NCBI GenBank assembly: GCA_020343755.1
Contig: CP070810.1
Location: forward strand, 154,674-159,916
Reading direction: 5' to 3'
DNA length: 5,243 bases
Source of the DNA: Dehalococcoidia bacterium
Lineage (GTDB): Bacteria > Chloroflexota > Dehalococcoidia > Dehalococcoidales > E44-bin46
Part shown: piece after piece, positions 1-5,243 of the stretch
How the letters are laid out: each line of letters begins with the position of its first letter
How positions within the stretch are numbered: position 1 is the stretch's first letter
Translations under genes and position numbers: made by a program
Notes under the pieces: generated by a model
What the model was told of the DNA's origin: nothing
What the model saw: the letters and a program-made list of their open reading frames with translations, nothing else
The model's database searches: none

Positions 1-1179
1 GGTCTCAGCCGGGAAGTGGCAGGAATACATAGGGATGTAATTCAACTGATAAACGAAAGTAAGAAAAAAGTGTTCAGTATTGATATCCCCTCGGGTATCA
101 ATGGTGATACCGGTCAGGTTATGGGTTCAGCAATAAGGAGCGACTGCACCATAACCTATGGACTACCCAAAATAGGCAACATGCTTTATCCCGGTTTTGA
201 TTTTTGTGGTAGGCTCTACGTGTCACATATTTCCTTCCCGCCTTCCCTATATAACACTGAGGCGATAAAGGTGCAGGTAAATGAGCTTGTGGAACTCCCC
301 CAAAGGGACAAGGACACGTATAAGGGAAGTTACGGAAGGGCTCTCTTCATCGCTGGCTCTTCAAACTATCTAGGGGCGCCTTACTTCTCCGCCCTCTCTT
401 TCCTTAAGGCTGGTGGTGGGCTCTCTTATCTGGCCACACCTAGCTCCATTTCACCATTTCTGGCAAGTAAAGGGAGCGAGATTGTCTTTATCCCCCAGCA
501 GGAGACAAGTTCAGGAAGCTTAGCCGTGGAAAGCAAGGAAGAGCTTCTGGAGTTATCAAAGAGAGTGAGCATGGTCGTTATCGGTCCTGGACTTTCCCTA
601 AATGAGGAGACGCAGGAACTGGTGAGGGTGCTGGCAAGGGAAATCGAAACCCCGTTACTGATAGATGGTGATGGAATCACCGCCATTGCTAAAGAAATAG
701 GCCTTATTGGGGAAAGGAAAGCCGAGACCATTCTGACTCCACACAGTGGTGAAATGGCACGAATCACCAAAATGGAAGTAGCTGAAGTAAACAAGGATAA
801 GATAAACATGCTACAAAAAACAGCTAGCGAGCTCAACGCCATCATTGTGTTAAAAGGAGCCCATTCGCTCATAGGTTACCCCGATGAAAGAGTATATATT
901 AACACCAGTGGAAATCCAGGAATGGCTACGGCTGGGAGTGGGGATGCGCTGGTTGGTGCTATTGCTGCCATGTATGGGCTGGGGTTACCATTGAGAGATG
1001 CGGTGAGGATGGGAGTCTTTATCCATGGGCTCTCCGGAGACTTAGCTGCTAAGGAAAAGGGCGAGGACGGCATAACTGCCCAGGACATCCTGGACTATTT
1101 GCCTAATGCGGTAAGATATTACCGCCAAAACTTTGATGAGCTTTCAGAAAACTTCCATGGAAGCATCTACACAGTGTAG
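1..1179 (+). CDS. nnr: Bifunctional NAD(P)H-hydrate epimerase / ADP-dependent NAD(P)HX dehydratase, 5' end cut by window
   Basis: Nnr repairs hydrated NADH and NADPH (NAD(P)HX). The N-terminal YjeF_N domain interconverts R and S epimers, and the C-terminal ribokinase-like domain dehydrates the S form using ADP (or ATP) in the cytoplasm. The reading frame is open from base 1, and 392 codons are visible of a family length near 500-520, so roughly 110-130 N-terminal residues lie outside. Visible codons 28-38 carry the epimerase motif DIPSGINGDTG. The dehydratase domain begins near codon 107 (KGSYGRALFIAGSS), followed by VIGPGLS, ILTPHSGEMARI, VLKGAHSLI and GNPGMATAGSGD; the Asp of GSGD (bases 943-945) is the expected catalytic base. 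A GTG at 16 is not the true start, because epimerase-type sequence (GLSRE) continues upstream of it. The stop is 6 nt before the alcohol dehydrogenase start, which suggests co-transcription. Arginine is coded almost entirely by AGG/AGA (13 of 16). Family assignment is very secure. Confidence 0.95.
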   Translation, partial: GLSREVAGIHRDVIQLINESKKKVFSIDIPSGINGDTGQVMGSAIRSDCTITYGLPKIGNMLYPGFDFCGRLYVSHISFPPSLYNTEAIKVQVNELVELPQRDKDTYKGSYGRALFIAGSSNYLGAPYFSALSFLKAGGGLSYLATPSSISPFLASKGSEIVFIPQQETSSGSLAVESKEELLELSKRVSMVVIGPGLSLNEETQELVRVLAREIETPLLIDGDGITAIAKEIGLIGERKAETILTPHSGEMARITKMEVAEVNKDKINMLQKTASELNAIIVLKGAHSLIGYPDERVYINTSGNPGMATAGSGDALVGAIAAMYGLGLPLRDAVRMGVFIHGLSGDLAAKEKGEDGITAQDILDYLPNAVRYYRQNFDELSENFHGSIYTV

Positions 1180-1185
1180 ACGGAG

Positions 1186-2187
1186 ATGAAAGCCTGGGTT
1201 TTACAAAAGCAAGCAGCGATTGAGACAAAACCCCTATTACTCCAAGAACTCCCTATTCCCAAAGTTGAGGATAATAAGATAAGAGTAAAGGTGCACGCCT
1301 GCGGCGTGTGTCGAACTGACCTCCATGTGGCTGAGGGTGACCTGCCTTTGAGAAAGTCGCCCTTAATCCTGGGCCACCAGATTGTTGGGGTGGTGGGTGA
1401 GGTAGGGAGGGGAGTGACCAAATTCAAAGTCGGCGATAGGGCTAGCATAGCTTGGCTGAATTCCGCTTGTGGCAATTGCAAGTTCTGTCGGTCTGGGCGT
1501 GAAAATCTATGCTCTGAGGCCAAATTCACCGGCTGGAGTGTGGACGGTGGATATGCTGAATACGTAACGGTATCACAAGACTTTGCCTTTCATCTTGGCG
1601 AGAATCTCTCCTTTGTCGAAGCTGCACCTCTTATGTGCCCTGGAATAACTGGCTATAGGGCACTAAAACTCACCGAGGCAAAAAGGGGCGATAGGCTCGG
1701 GCTTTATGGGTTTGGACCTGCTGCCTCCTATGTCATCCAGGTGGCGAAATACTTGGGCATAGAAACATATGCTATTACCAGGAGTCAAAAGAATAAAGAC
1801 TGGGCGAGAAGGCTGGGGGTGGATTGGGTGGGCGGATACGAAGATGAGATACCTACCAAATTTGACACTGCAATCGTATTCCCACCGGCAGGGAATCTAG
1901 TTGAGCTTGCCCTCTCCCAGCTAGATAGCGGGGGAAAACTGGTTCTGGCAGCGGTCTATATGACCCCTATTGAGGTTAAGAACTATAATCACCTGTGGAT
2001 GGAGCGCTCGGTAAAGAGTATGGCCAATATCACTCGAGAGGACGGAAAGGAATTCCTGGAGATTGCGGCAAAGGTAGGGATAAAAACAGAGGTTGAGGTC
2101 TTCCCATTTGATAAATTGCCAGACGTTCTAATCCTAGCTAAAGGTGGTAAGGTAAAGGGGAACCCGGTAATCAAGGTTGCCGACTAA
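1186..2187 (+). CDS. Zinc-dependent alcohol dehydrogenase, medium-chain (MDR) superfamily, AdhA-like branch
   Basis: This 333-residue protein is a zinc alcohol dehydrogenase expected to interconvert alcohols and aldehydes with NAD(H) or NADP(H) in the cytoplasm. The N-terminal GroES-like domain carries catalytic zinc ligands Cys42 (in GVCRTDLH), His64 (in GHQIVG) and Cys151 (in LMCPGITGY). The four-cysteine structural zinc lobe is complete: Cys95, Cys98, Cys101 and Cys109. The Rossmann domain shows the dinucleotide motif GFGPAA at 175-180, and the following strand ends in ITRS near residue 200. Length and layout match the zinc-binding alcohol dehydrogenase family that includes mycobacterial AdhA (TIGR02822, by memory). 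The usual Glu of the GHE motif is Gln65 here, a substitution I recall in some members of this branch. The ATG at 1186 lies 6 nt after the nnr stop, with GGAG directly abutting the start, so translation may depend partly on coupling to nnr. Substrate and cofactor preference cannot be read from sequence. Confidence 0.92.
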   Translation: MKAWVLQKQAAIETKPLLLQELPIPKVEDNKIRVKVHACGVCRTDLHVAEGDLPLRKSPLILGHQIVGVVGEVGRGVTKFKVGDRASIAWLNSACGNCKFCRSGRENLCSEAKFTGWSVDGGYAEYVTVSQDFAFHLGENLSFVEAAPLMCPGITGYRALKLTEAKRGDRLGLYGFGPAASYVIQVAKYLGIETYAITRSQKNKDWARRLGVDWVGGYEDEIPTKFDTAIVFPPAGNLVELALSQLDSGGKLVLAAVYMTPIEVKNYNHLWMERSVKSMANITREDGKEFLEIAAKVGIKTEVEVFPFDKLPDVLILAKGGKVKGNPVIKVAD

Positions 2188-2196
2188 TTCACCCTC

Positions 2197-3126
2197 CTAT
2201 ATCTCCAGAGTTGATTTGAGAAAACTAGCGATTTTTCTACTGATAAAGGGATACCATAGCCAGATGGTAGTGTGAGTGGCGGGAAGCCAGGTGATGGTTG
2301 GTTTGCCACACGCCTCCCAAAAATCTATCGTAGCCTCTTTCGGGATAACCCAGTCCCAACGGGCACTAATCATCAATATTGGACGTTGCCGAAGATAGGG
2401 AGCAAAGGTCATAGGGTCAGTTAGAAAACCTTTCTCGGTAGGGATAACGTTCTCAAAGCCCTTCTCAGCTACTTGGTCAATATACCGTGCATAGCGCCTC
2501 TGGGCATGGTGGTATTCTGCTTCAGTGCGATTATATCCCATTCTACGACCAAAGGTCTTGCTTAGCCGGGCAACCTTTCCCAGATTTCCTCCGCTGGTAA
2601 CAAATACACCTGCCTTAATGCGTTTATCTACGCCCATAGTTATGGCTGAGATGAATCCGCCAAAGCTTATTCCAATGACTGCTACCTGTTCCTGGTTTAG
2701 CTCGGCTCTGCCACTTGCCCAATCCACCACCTGCCGAACATCAATTACCGAGATCTGATAGCTCTCAAACCATTCATCATAGGTTAGGGCGGGAAGTCGA
2801 TTTCTTATGACTTCCGGCATACGGCTGGAGTGAAACACCAAATATAGAATAAAGCAAGCTATCCCCTTTTTAACCAGAGTTCTGGCCAAAAGTTGGCAGG
2901 GAATTACACTCCGGTCTCCCATCCCGTGAAGCAAAATAGCCAACGGGGCATGACTTGCTTCTTGTGGTCGGAAGTACTCACCTTGGACTATTTTATTTTT
3001 TTCGTAACGTGTAGGGTAAGCGGTTAAAAAATCGACCGTGTAATGGAGCCACCTCGAGGTCATCTTCCTCAAGTGTAAGTTAAAATGTGGCTCACCACCT
3101 GAATAACTATACGGGTTCATCTCCAT
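2197..3126 (-). CDS. Alpha/beta hydrolase fold protein (esterase/peptidase-like), substrate unknown
   Basis: A serine hydrolase of about 309 residues. Numbering here is from the upstream TTG at 3132, which gives 311 residues. The oxyanion-side motif LLHGMGD lies at 67-73 after strand LAI. The nucleophile elbow is GISFGG with Ser156. The acid is probably Asp260 in SARWDWVIP, and the catalytic histidine His287 in PATHTTIW. The triad and order (Ser, Asp, His) are therefore complete. Residues 185-245, rich in Arg and Tyr, sit between the nucleophile and acid and probably form a cap. No signal peptide or transmembrane helix is seen, so the protein should be cytoplasmic. The start could be ATG 3126 or ATG 3120 (GGAG directly before it); TTG 3132 is less likely. 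The gene is monocistronic within the window, converges with the dehydrogenase at 9 bp and has a strong promoter of its own. Dienelactone hydrolase-like or prolyl-oligopeptidase-like families are both possible. Confidence 0.85.
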   Translation of the reverse strand: MEMNPYSYSGGEPHFNLHLRKMTSRWLHYTVDFLTAYPTRYEKNKIVQGEYFRPQEASHAPLAILLHGMGDRSVIPCQLLARTLVKKGIACFILYLVFHSSRMPEVIRNRLPALTYDEWFESYQISVIDVRQVVDWASGRAELNQEQVAVIGISFGGFISAITMGVDKRIKAGVFVTSGGNLGKVARLSKTFGRRMGYNRTEAEYHHAQRRYARYIDQVAEKGFENVIPTEKGFLTDPMTFAPYLRQRPILMISARWDWVIPKEATIDFWEACGKPTITWLPATHTTIWLWYPFISRKIASFLKSTLEI

Positions 3127-3200
3127 GCGCAACCAATAATCTTGATTTTGGAAAGAGAGCTGACTGCTGCAGAACAGCTAGCACTGGCGGAGCATAGCAT
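3117..3200 (-). CDS. Possible 27-codon upstream ORF (leader peptide) overlapping the hydrolase start
   Basis: Within the hydrolase leader, an ATG at 3200-3198 preceded directly by CGGAG opens a 27-codon frame. It reads MLCSASASCSAAV and then SSLSKIKIIGCAWR. Its TGA stop (3119-3117) overlaps the ATG at 3120-3118 as ATGA, a geometry typical of translational coupling. Its SD-like GGAG is in the stem, and its ATG in the loop, of a small hairpin (3188-3205). The peptide is rich in Ser, Ala and Cys and matches no family I know. A frame of this length can arise by chance, so this is a candidate only. Confidence 0.25.
   Translation of the reverse strand: MLCSASASCSAAVSSLSKIKIIGCAWR
3158..3179 (-). 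other. Second inverted repeat in the hydrolase leader, with an alternative fold
   Basis: AGCTG (3158-3162) and CAGCT (3175-3179) are exact reverse complements around a 12 nt loop. In minus-strand RNA, GCTG at 3178-3175 can instead pair with CAGC at 3169-3166 around a 5 nt loop, so the two folds exclude each other. It lies between the first hairpin and the hydrolase start. A regulatory role is speculation; short pairings of this kind are common by chance. Confidence 0.25.
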
Positions 3201-3205
3201 CTCCG
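3188..3205 (-). other. Hairpin in the hydrolase leader
   Basis: CGGAG and CTCCG form a perfect 5 bp stem around an 8 nt loop. As minus-strand RNA the stem would hide the GGAG of the candidate upstream ORF, and its ATG would sit in the loop. A further CTG/CAG pairing (3184-3186 with 3209-3211) could extend the stem past a small bulge. No U-run follows, so this is not an intrinsic terminator. Confidence 0.35.
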
Positions 3206-3228
3206 TGGCAGGAATTCTGGCCTTGCTT

Positions 3229-3257
3229 ATTCTACAATGCTACGGTACTTTTTTCAA
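3229..3257 (-). promoter_or_regulatory. Sigma70-type promoter for the alpha/beta hydrolase
   Basis: On the minus strand, TTGAAA (3257-3252; five of six to the TTGACA consensus) is followed after exactly 17 nt by TAGAAT (3234-3229; five of six to TATAAT). Transcription would start near 3222, leaving a leader of about 96-102 nt before the hydrolase ATG. Element matches and spacing are read directly; activity is inferred. The A-rich run after the -35 box (from the six T residues at 3249-3254) is also typical of promoters. Confidence 0.65.
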
Positions 3258-3331
3258 TTGGCTGCCCAAGGGGAACAGCAATCTCTACACATGCCCACCC
3301 TTTTCCCTCCAAACATTAATGAGCCCAAAAA

Positions 3332-3340
3332 TGTTAGAAT
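3332..3340 (+). promoter_or_regulatory. Extended -10 promoter element for the ABC exporter genes
   Basis: TG at 3332-3333, one spacer base, then TAGAAT (3335-3340) matches the extended -10 form TGNTATAAT with one mismatch. No good -35 hexamer is found at 16-18 nt upstream, which is acceptable for extended -10 promoters. The predicted transcription start is near 3347, giving a leader of about 35 nt before the ATPase ATG at 3382. The only SD-like sequence there is the weak AAGAGAG just before the start. Confidence 0.45.
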
Positions 3341-3342
3341 AA

Positions 3343-3357
3343 TAACGTAAGTAACGT
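3343..3357 (+). repeat. TAACGT direct repeat at the predicted exporter transcription start, possible operator
   Basis: TAACGT occurs at 3343-3348 and again at 3352-3357, a 9 nt period. Because ACGT is self-complementary, the same bases also form the dyad ACGT-N5-ACGT (3345-3357). It overlaps the predicted start site of the exporter transcript, where a repressor would act. No regulator gene is in the window, so an operator role is inferred only. Confidence 0.3.
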
Positions 3358-3381
3358 GTATTTAGTTAGTCTTTAAGAGAG

Positions 3382-4362
3382 ATGAACGATTACATAATTA
3401 AAGTGGAAAACCTAGTCAAAAAATTTGGTCAATTGGTTGCGGTAGATAACATTAGTTTTAGTGTGGCCCCGGGGGAAATCTTTGGTTTTTTAGGCCCGAA
3501 CGGGGCGGGAAAGACTACTACCATCAATATCCTGTGTACTTTGTCTAAACCGACATCAGGACGCGCCATGGTTAATGGCTACGACGTGGTACGTCAGCAG
3601 AGCCAAGTGCGCCAGTCGATCGGTCTAGTCTTTCAAGACCCTAGTCTTGATGAACGGCTCAGCGGGTTACAAAACCTGCGTTTTCATGCCTTGGTGTATC
3701 ACGTGCCTGCTTCAGTCCGTGAGCAGCGGATTGAGCAGGTGCTTAAGATGATGGAGCTCTGGGACAAGCGCCATATTGTGGTGCGTAACTACTCCGGGGG
3801 CATGAAACGCCGCTTGGAGCTAGCCAGAGGCCTGTTACACCACCCCAAAGTGCTATTCCTCGATGAGCCAACCTTGGGGCTAGACCCACAAACACGCAAC
3901 CGTATATGGGAATATATACTTGAACTACGACGACGTGAAGGAACCACTATTTTCTTAACTACCCACTATATGGATGAGGCTGATAAAGCCGACCGTATTG
4001 CCATCATTGACCATGGCAAGCTTGTTGCCATGGACACCTCAGAGAGGCTAAAGAAGATTGTGGGTAAGGACATCATCTCGGTAAGAACCAGCGATGATAA
4101 GAGAGCTGTTGAAGAAATCAGGCTTCGTTATCAAATTAAGGCTAGACGTGACAGCAATGGGTTGACCTTTGAGGTAGTCAGTGGAGAGAAGTTTCTCCCC
4201 ACCTTTATTAAGGAATTTGGTACCAAAATACTGAGCGTCAACCTGCGCTCCCCAAGCCTAGACGATGTCTTTCTTAAGCTCACTGGGCGGGAAATAAGAG
4301 AGGAAACCGGTGACGCATTCAAGGCAATGTTTCGCCGGCATGGACGCCGCATGCGGCGCTAG
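3382..4362 (+). CDS. ABC exporter ATP-binding protein, DrrA-like (daunorubicin-resistance family)
   Basis: This 326-residue cytoplasmic ATPase powers an ABC-2 type exporter together with the permease encoded next. All nucleotide-binding motifs are intact: Walker A GPNGAGKT (38-45), Q-loop Gln85 in FQDPSLDE, signature YSGGMKRRLELARG (137-150), Walker B VLFLDEPTLGLDP with Asp161 and Glu162, and switch His195 in TTHYMDEAD. Residues after about 215 form the C-terminal extension typical of DrrA-type ATPases (DUF4162-like), including LRSPSLDDVFLKLTGREIREE. The protein ends in a short, strongly basic tail (RRHGRRMRR). ATG 3382 aligns with the family N-terminus (YIIKVENLVKKFG) and has only a weak SD. 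Family members export anthracyclines, other drugs, lipids or peptides, and the substrate here is unknown. Arginine codons in residues 1-205 are nearly all CGN (17 of 18), unlike nnr upstream. Confidence 0.95.
   Translation: MNDYIIKVENLVKKFGQLVAVDNISFSVAPGEIFGFLGPNGAGKTTTINILCTLSKPTSGRAMVNGYDVVRQQSQVRQSIGLVFQDPSLDERLSGLQNLRFHALVYHVPASVREQRIEQVLKMMELWDKRHIVVRNYSGGMKRRLELARGLLHHPKVLFLDEPTLGLDPQTRNRIWEYILELRRREGTTIFLTTHYMDEADKADRIAIIDHGKLVAMDTSERLKKIVGKDIISVRTSDDKRAVEEIRLRYQIKARRDSNGLTFEVVSGEKFLPTFIKEFGTKILSVNLRSPSLDDVFLKLTGREIREETGDAFKAMFRRHGRRMRR
4345..4358 (+). repeat. Perfect 14 bp GC-rich palindrome at the ATPase/permease junction
   Basis: CGCCGCATGCGGCG is a perfect palindrome inside the last codons of the ATPase gene. 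It ends 2 nt before the TAG stop and the overlapping permease SD. As RNA it could form a 5 bp all-GC stem with a CATG loop. It also encodes part of the Arg-rich tail, so coding constraint (clustered CGC/CGG codons) may explain it. Confidence 0.4.
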
Positions 4363-4366
4363 GAGG
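4361..4366 (+). promoter_or_regulatory. Strong Shine-Dalgarno of the permease gene, overlapping the ATPase stop
   Basis: AGGAGG shares its first two bases with the TAG stop of the ATPase gene and sits 5 nt before the permease ATG. This is the best SD in the window. It fixes the permease start and implies that the two subunits are translated in a coupled way. Confidence 0.75.
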
Positions 4367-4371
4367 GAGAG

Positions 4372-5160
4372 ATGAATAATCTACGTGGAGTGTACACCAT
4401 ATGGTACCGGGATATACTGCGTTTCTGGCGTGACAGGATACGCCTGATTGGGGCTTTCTTTTTCCCACTCCTATTCCTATTTGTGTTCGGCAGTGGCCTT
4501 AGCAGTAGGATGGCCCTGTTCGGTTCTGGAATTAATTTTGTACAATTTATGTTCCCGGGCATAATTGGCATGACGGTGCTTATGAGTTCGTTTATGGCTG
4601 GTGTGTCTGTGGTTTGGGACAGAGAGTTTGGCTTCCTAAAGGAGGTGTTGGTGGCACCAATCAGCCGTGCCTCTGTAGCCGGTGGGAAAACATTGGGTGC
4701 TGCCACCGTAGCCTTAATTCAAGGGACGGTTATCCTGTTATTTGCCCCCTTGGTTGGTATCTCCCTCTCCCCGCAGATGGTGCTAGTGCTATTGCCGCTA
4801 ATGTTCTTGCTTGCTGCCGCTATGGGCTCATTCGGTATCTTACTAGCTACTCGCATCAGAACCGTAGAGGCATTTCAGGCAGTGATGCAGATGTTAACGT
4901 TTCCCATGGTATTCCTATCTGGGGTTTTCTTTTCCCTCCAGGATGTGCCGACATGGATGAGTGTCTTGGCCAAGATCAACCCGGCTACTTATGGCATTGC
5001 CACGATCCGACAGGTAGTACTAGAAGCACCTCCAGATTCTCCATTTGGCATCAACCTGCTCGGGCATACCATGTCACTCTGGAATAATGTCGCCTTGCTG
5101 GCGGTATTTGGAACTGCCATGACCCTTCTGGCGATGCGGTCTCTCGGCAGTCAGGAGTAG
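4372..5160 (+). CDS. ABC-2 type exporter permease, DrrB-like
   Basis: This 262-residue integral membrane protein is the transmembrane subunit partnering the DrrA-like ATPase; two copies would be expected per transporter. Six hydrophobic segments are visible, at about 22-43, 57-81, 107-129, 136-159, 168-189 and 238-256. The cytoplasmic loop after the second holds the ABC-2 hallmark DREFGFLKEVLVAPISRAS (83-101), which contacts the ATPase. Other family features are FLSGVFFSLQDVPTWM (181-196) and KINPATYGI (201-209). The length is typical of DrrB-like permeases and the gene looks complete. It starts 9 nt after the ATPase stop behind a strong SD, so the pair is an operon. Whether a further gene follows beyond the window is unknown; no convincing terminator is seen in the 83 nt after the stop. 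The transported compound cannot be deduced. Confidence 0.93.
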   Translation: MNNLRGVYTIWYRDILRFWRDRIRLIGAFFFPLLFLFVFGSGLSSRMALFGSGINFVQFMFPGIIGMTVLMSSFMAGVSVVWDREFGFLKEVLVAPISRASVAGGKTLGAATVALIQGTVILLFAPLVGISLSPQMVLVLLPLMFLLAAAMGSFGILLATRIRTVEAFQAVMQMLTFPMVFLSGVFFSLQDVPTWMSVLAKINPATYGIATIRQVVLEAPPDSPFGINLLGHTMSLWNNVALLAVFGTAMTLLAMRSLGSQE

Positions 5161-5243
5161 TGGGACTATAGTTATACTGAGGCAGCAGGCTTAGGAATTA
5201 GTGAAGGTTGAACGACCATTTTGCCTGCATTAGGGACACATTA

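Noticed and set aside
16..18. GTG as the start of the first gene
   Set aside because: The frame is open to base 1 and the upstream residues (GLSRE) continue the epimerase domain, so the real start lies outside the window.
426..872. Long minus-strand frame antisense to nnr
   Set aside because: It lies wholly opposite the conserved dehydratase domain, with low-complexity Ser/Leu/Pro-rich translation; a shadow frame.
3142..3342. 66-codon plus-strand frame in the divergent intergenic region
   Set aside because: It begins with TTG without an SD, matches no known family, runs antisense through the hydrolase promoter and leader, and ends at the exporter -10 element.
3004..3360. Ten-base repeat GTAACGTGTA at 3004-3013 and 3351-3360
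   Set aside because: About a dozen 10-mer matches are expected by chance in 5.2 kb, and the first copy lies inside the hydrolase coding sequence.
4614..5087. Long plus-strand frame inside the permease gene
   Set aside because: It is out of frame with a clear membrane protein gene, and its translation is Cys/Pro/Trp-rich with no recognisable domain.
5167..5178. Tandem -10-like hexamers TATAGT and TATACT after the permease stop
   Set aside because: No -35 hexamer at proper spacing, no TG extension, and no gene start within the remaining window to support a promoter.
5185..5228. GCAGGC/GCCTGC inverted repeat and small GGTT/GACC hairpin followed by TTTT after the permease
   Set aside because: The first has a loop of over 30 nt, and the second a 4 bp stem with a wobble pair; neither makes a convincing intrinsic terminator.

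Overview
This window reads as ordinary bacterial or archaeal chromosome with base composition close to balanced. It is densely packed, with five protein genes over nearly all of the 5.2 kb and only one sizeable intergenic gap. No rRNA, tRNA, CRISPR array, insertion sequence, phage gene or attachment site is visible. The gene content (bifunctional Nnr, a zinc alcohol dehydrogenase of the AdhA-like branch, an orphan alpha/beta hydrolase, a DrrAB-like exporter) fits an anaerobic or environmental lineage such as Chloroflexota (Dehalococcoidia-like), but that placement is family-level impression only. A bacterial-type promoter (TTGAAA, 17 nt, TAGAAT) favours Bacteria over Archaea.

Layout. (1) Positions 1-1179, plus strand: the 3' three quarters of a bifunctional NAD(P)HX epimerase/dehydratase (nnr), cut by the window edge. 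(2) Positions 1186-2187, plus strand: a zinc-dependent medium-chain alcohol dehydrogenase starting 6 nt after nnr, so the two are probably co-transcribed. (3) Positions 2197-3126, minus strand: an alpha/beta hydrolase that converges on the dehydrogenase with only 9 bp between stop codons. (4) Positions 3127-3381: a 255 bp divergent control region. Toward the hydrolase it holds a strong sigma70-type promoter and a ~96 nt leader with hairpins and a possible 27-codon upstream ORF. Toward the transporter it holds an extended -10 element with a TAACGT repeat at the predicted transcription start. (5) Positions 3382-5160, plus strand: a two-gene ABC-2 exporter (ATPase then permease) of the daunorubicin-resistance (DrrA/DrrB) type. 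(6) Positions 5161-5243: no gene seen.

How the genes work together. Nnr repairs damaged (hydrated) NADH/NADPH, and the downstream dehydrogenase uses nicotinamide cofactors, so their pairing may be loosely functional or simply positional. The ATPase and permease clearly form one exporter, with unknown substrate. The hydrolase is divergent from the exporter and has its own promoter; a link between hydrolysis and export is possible but unsupported beyond position.

Nothing here amounts to a clear new system. The most interesting local signals are the hydrolase leader (promoter, hairpins, overlapping upstream ORF), the perfect GC-rich palindrome beside the exporter's translational junction, and an abrupt change in arginine codon use between nnr and the ATPase domain.
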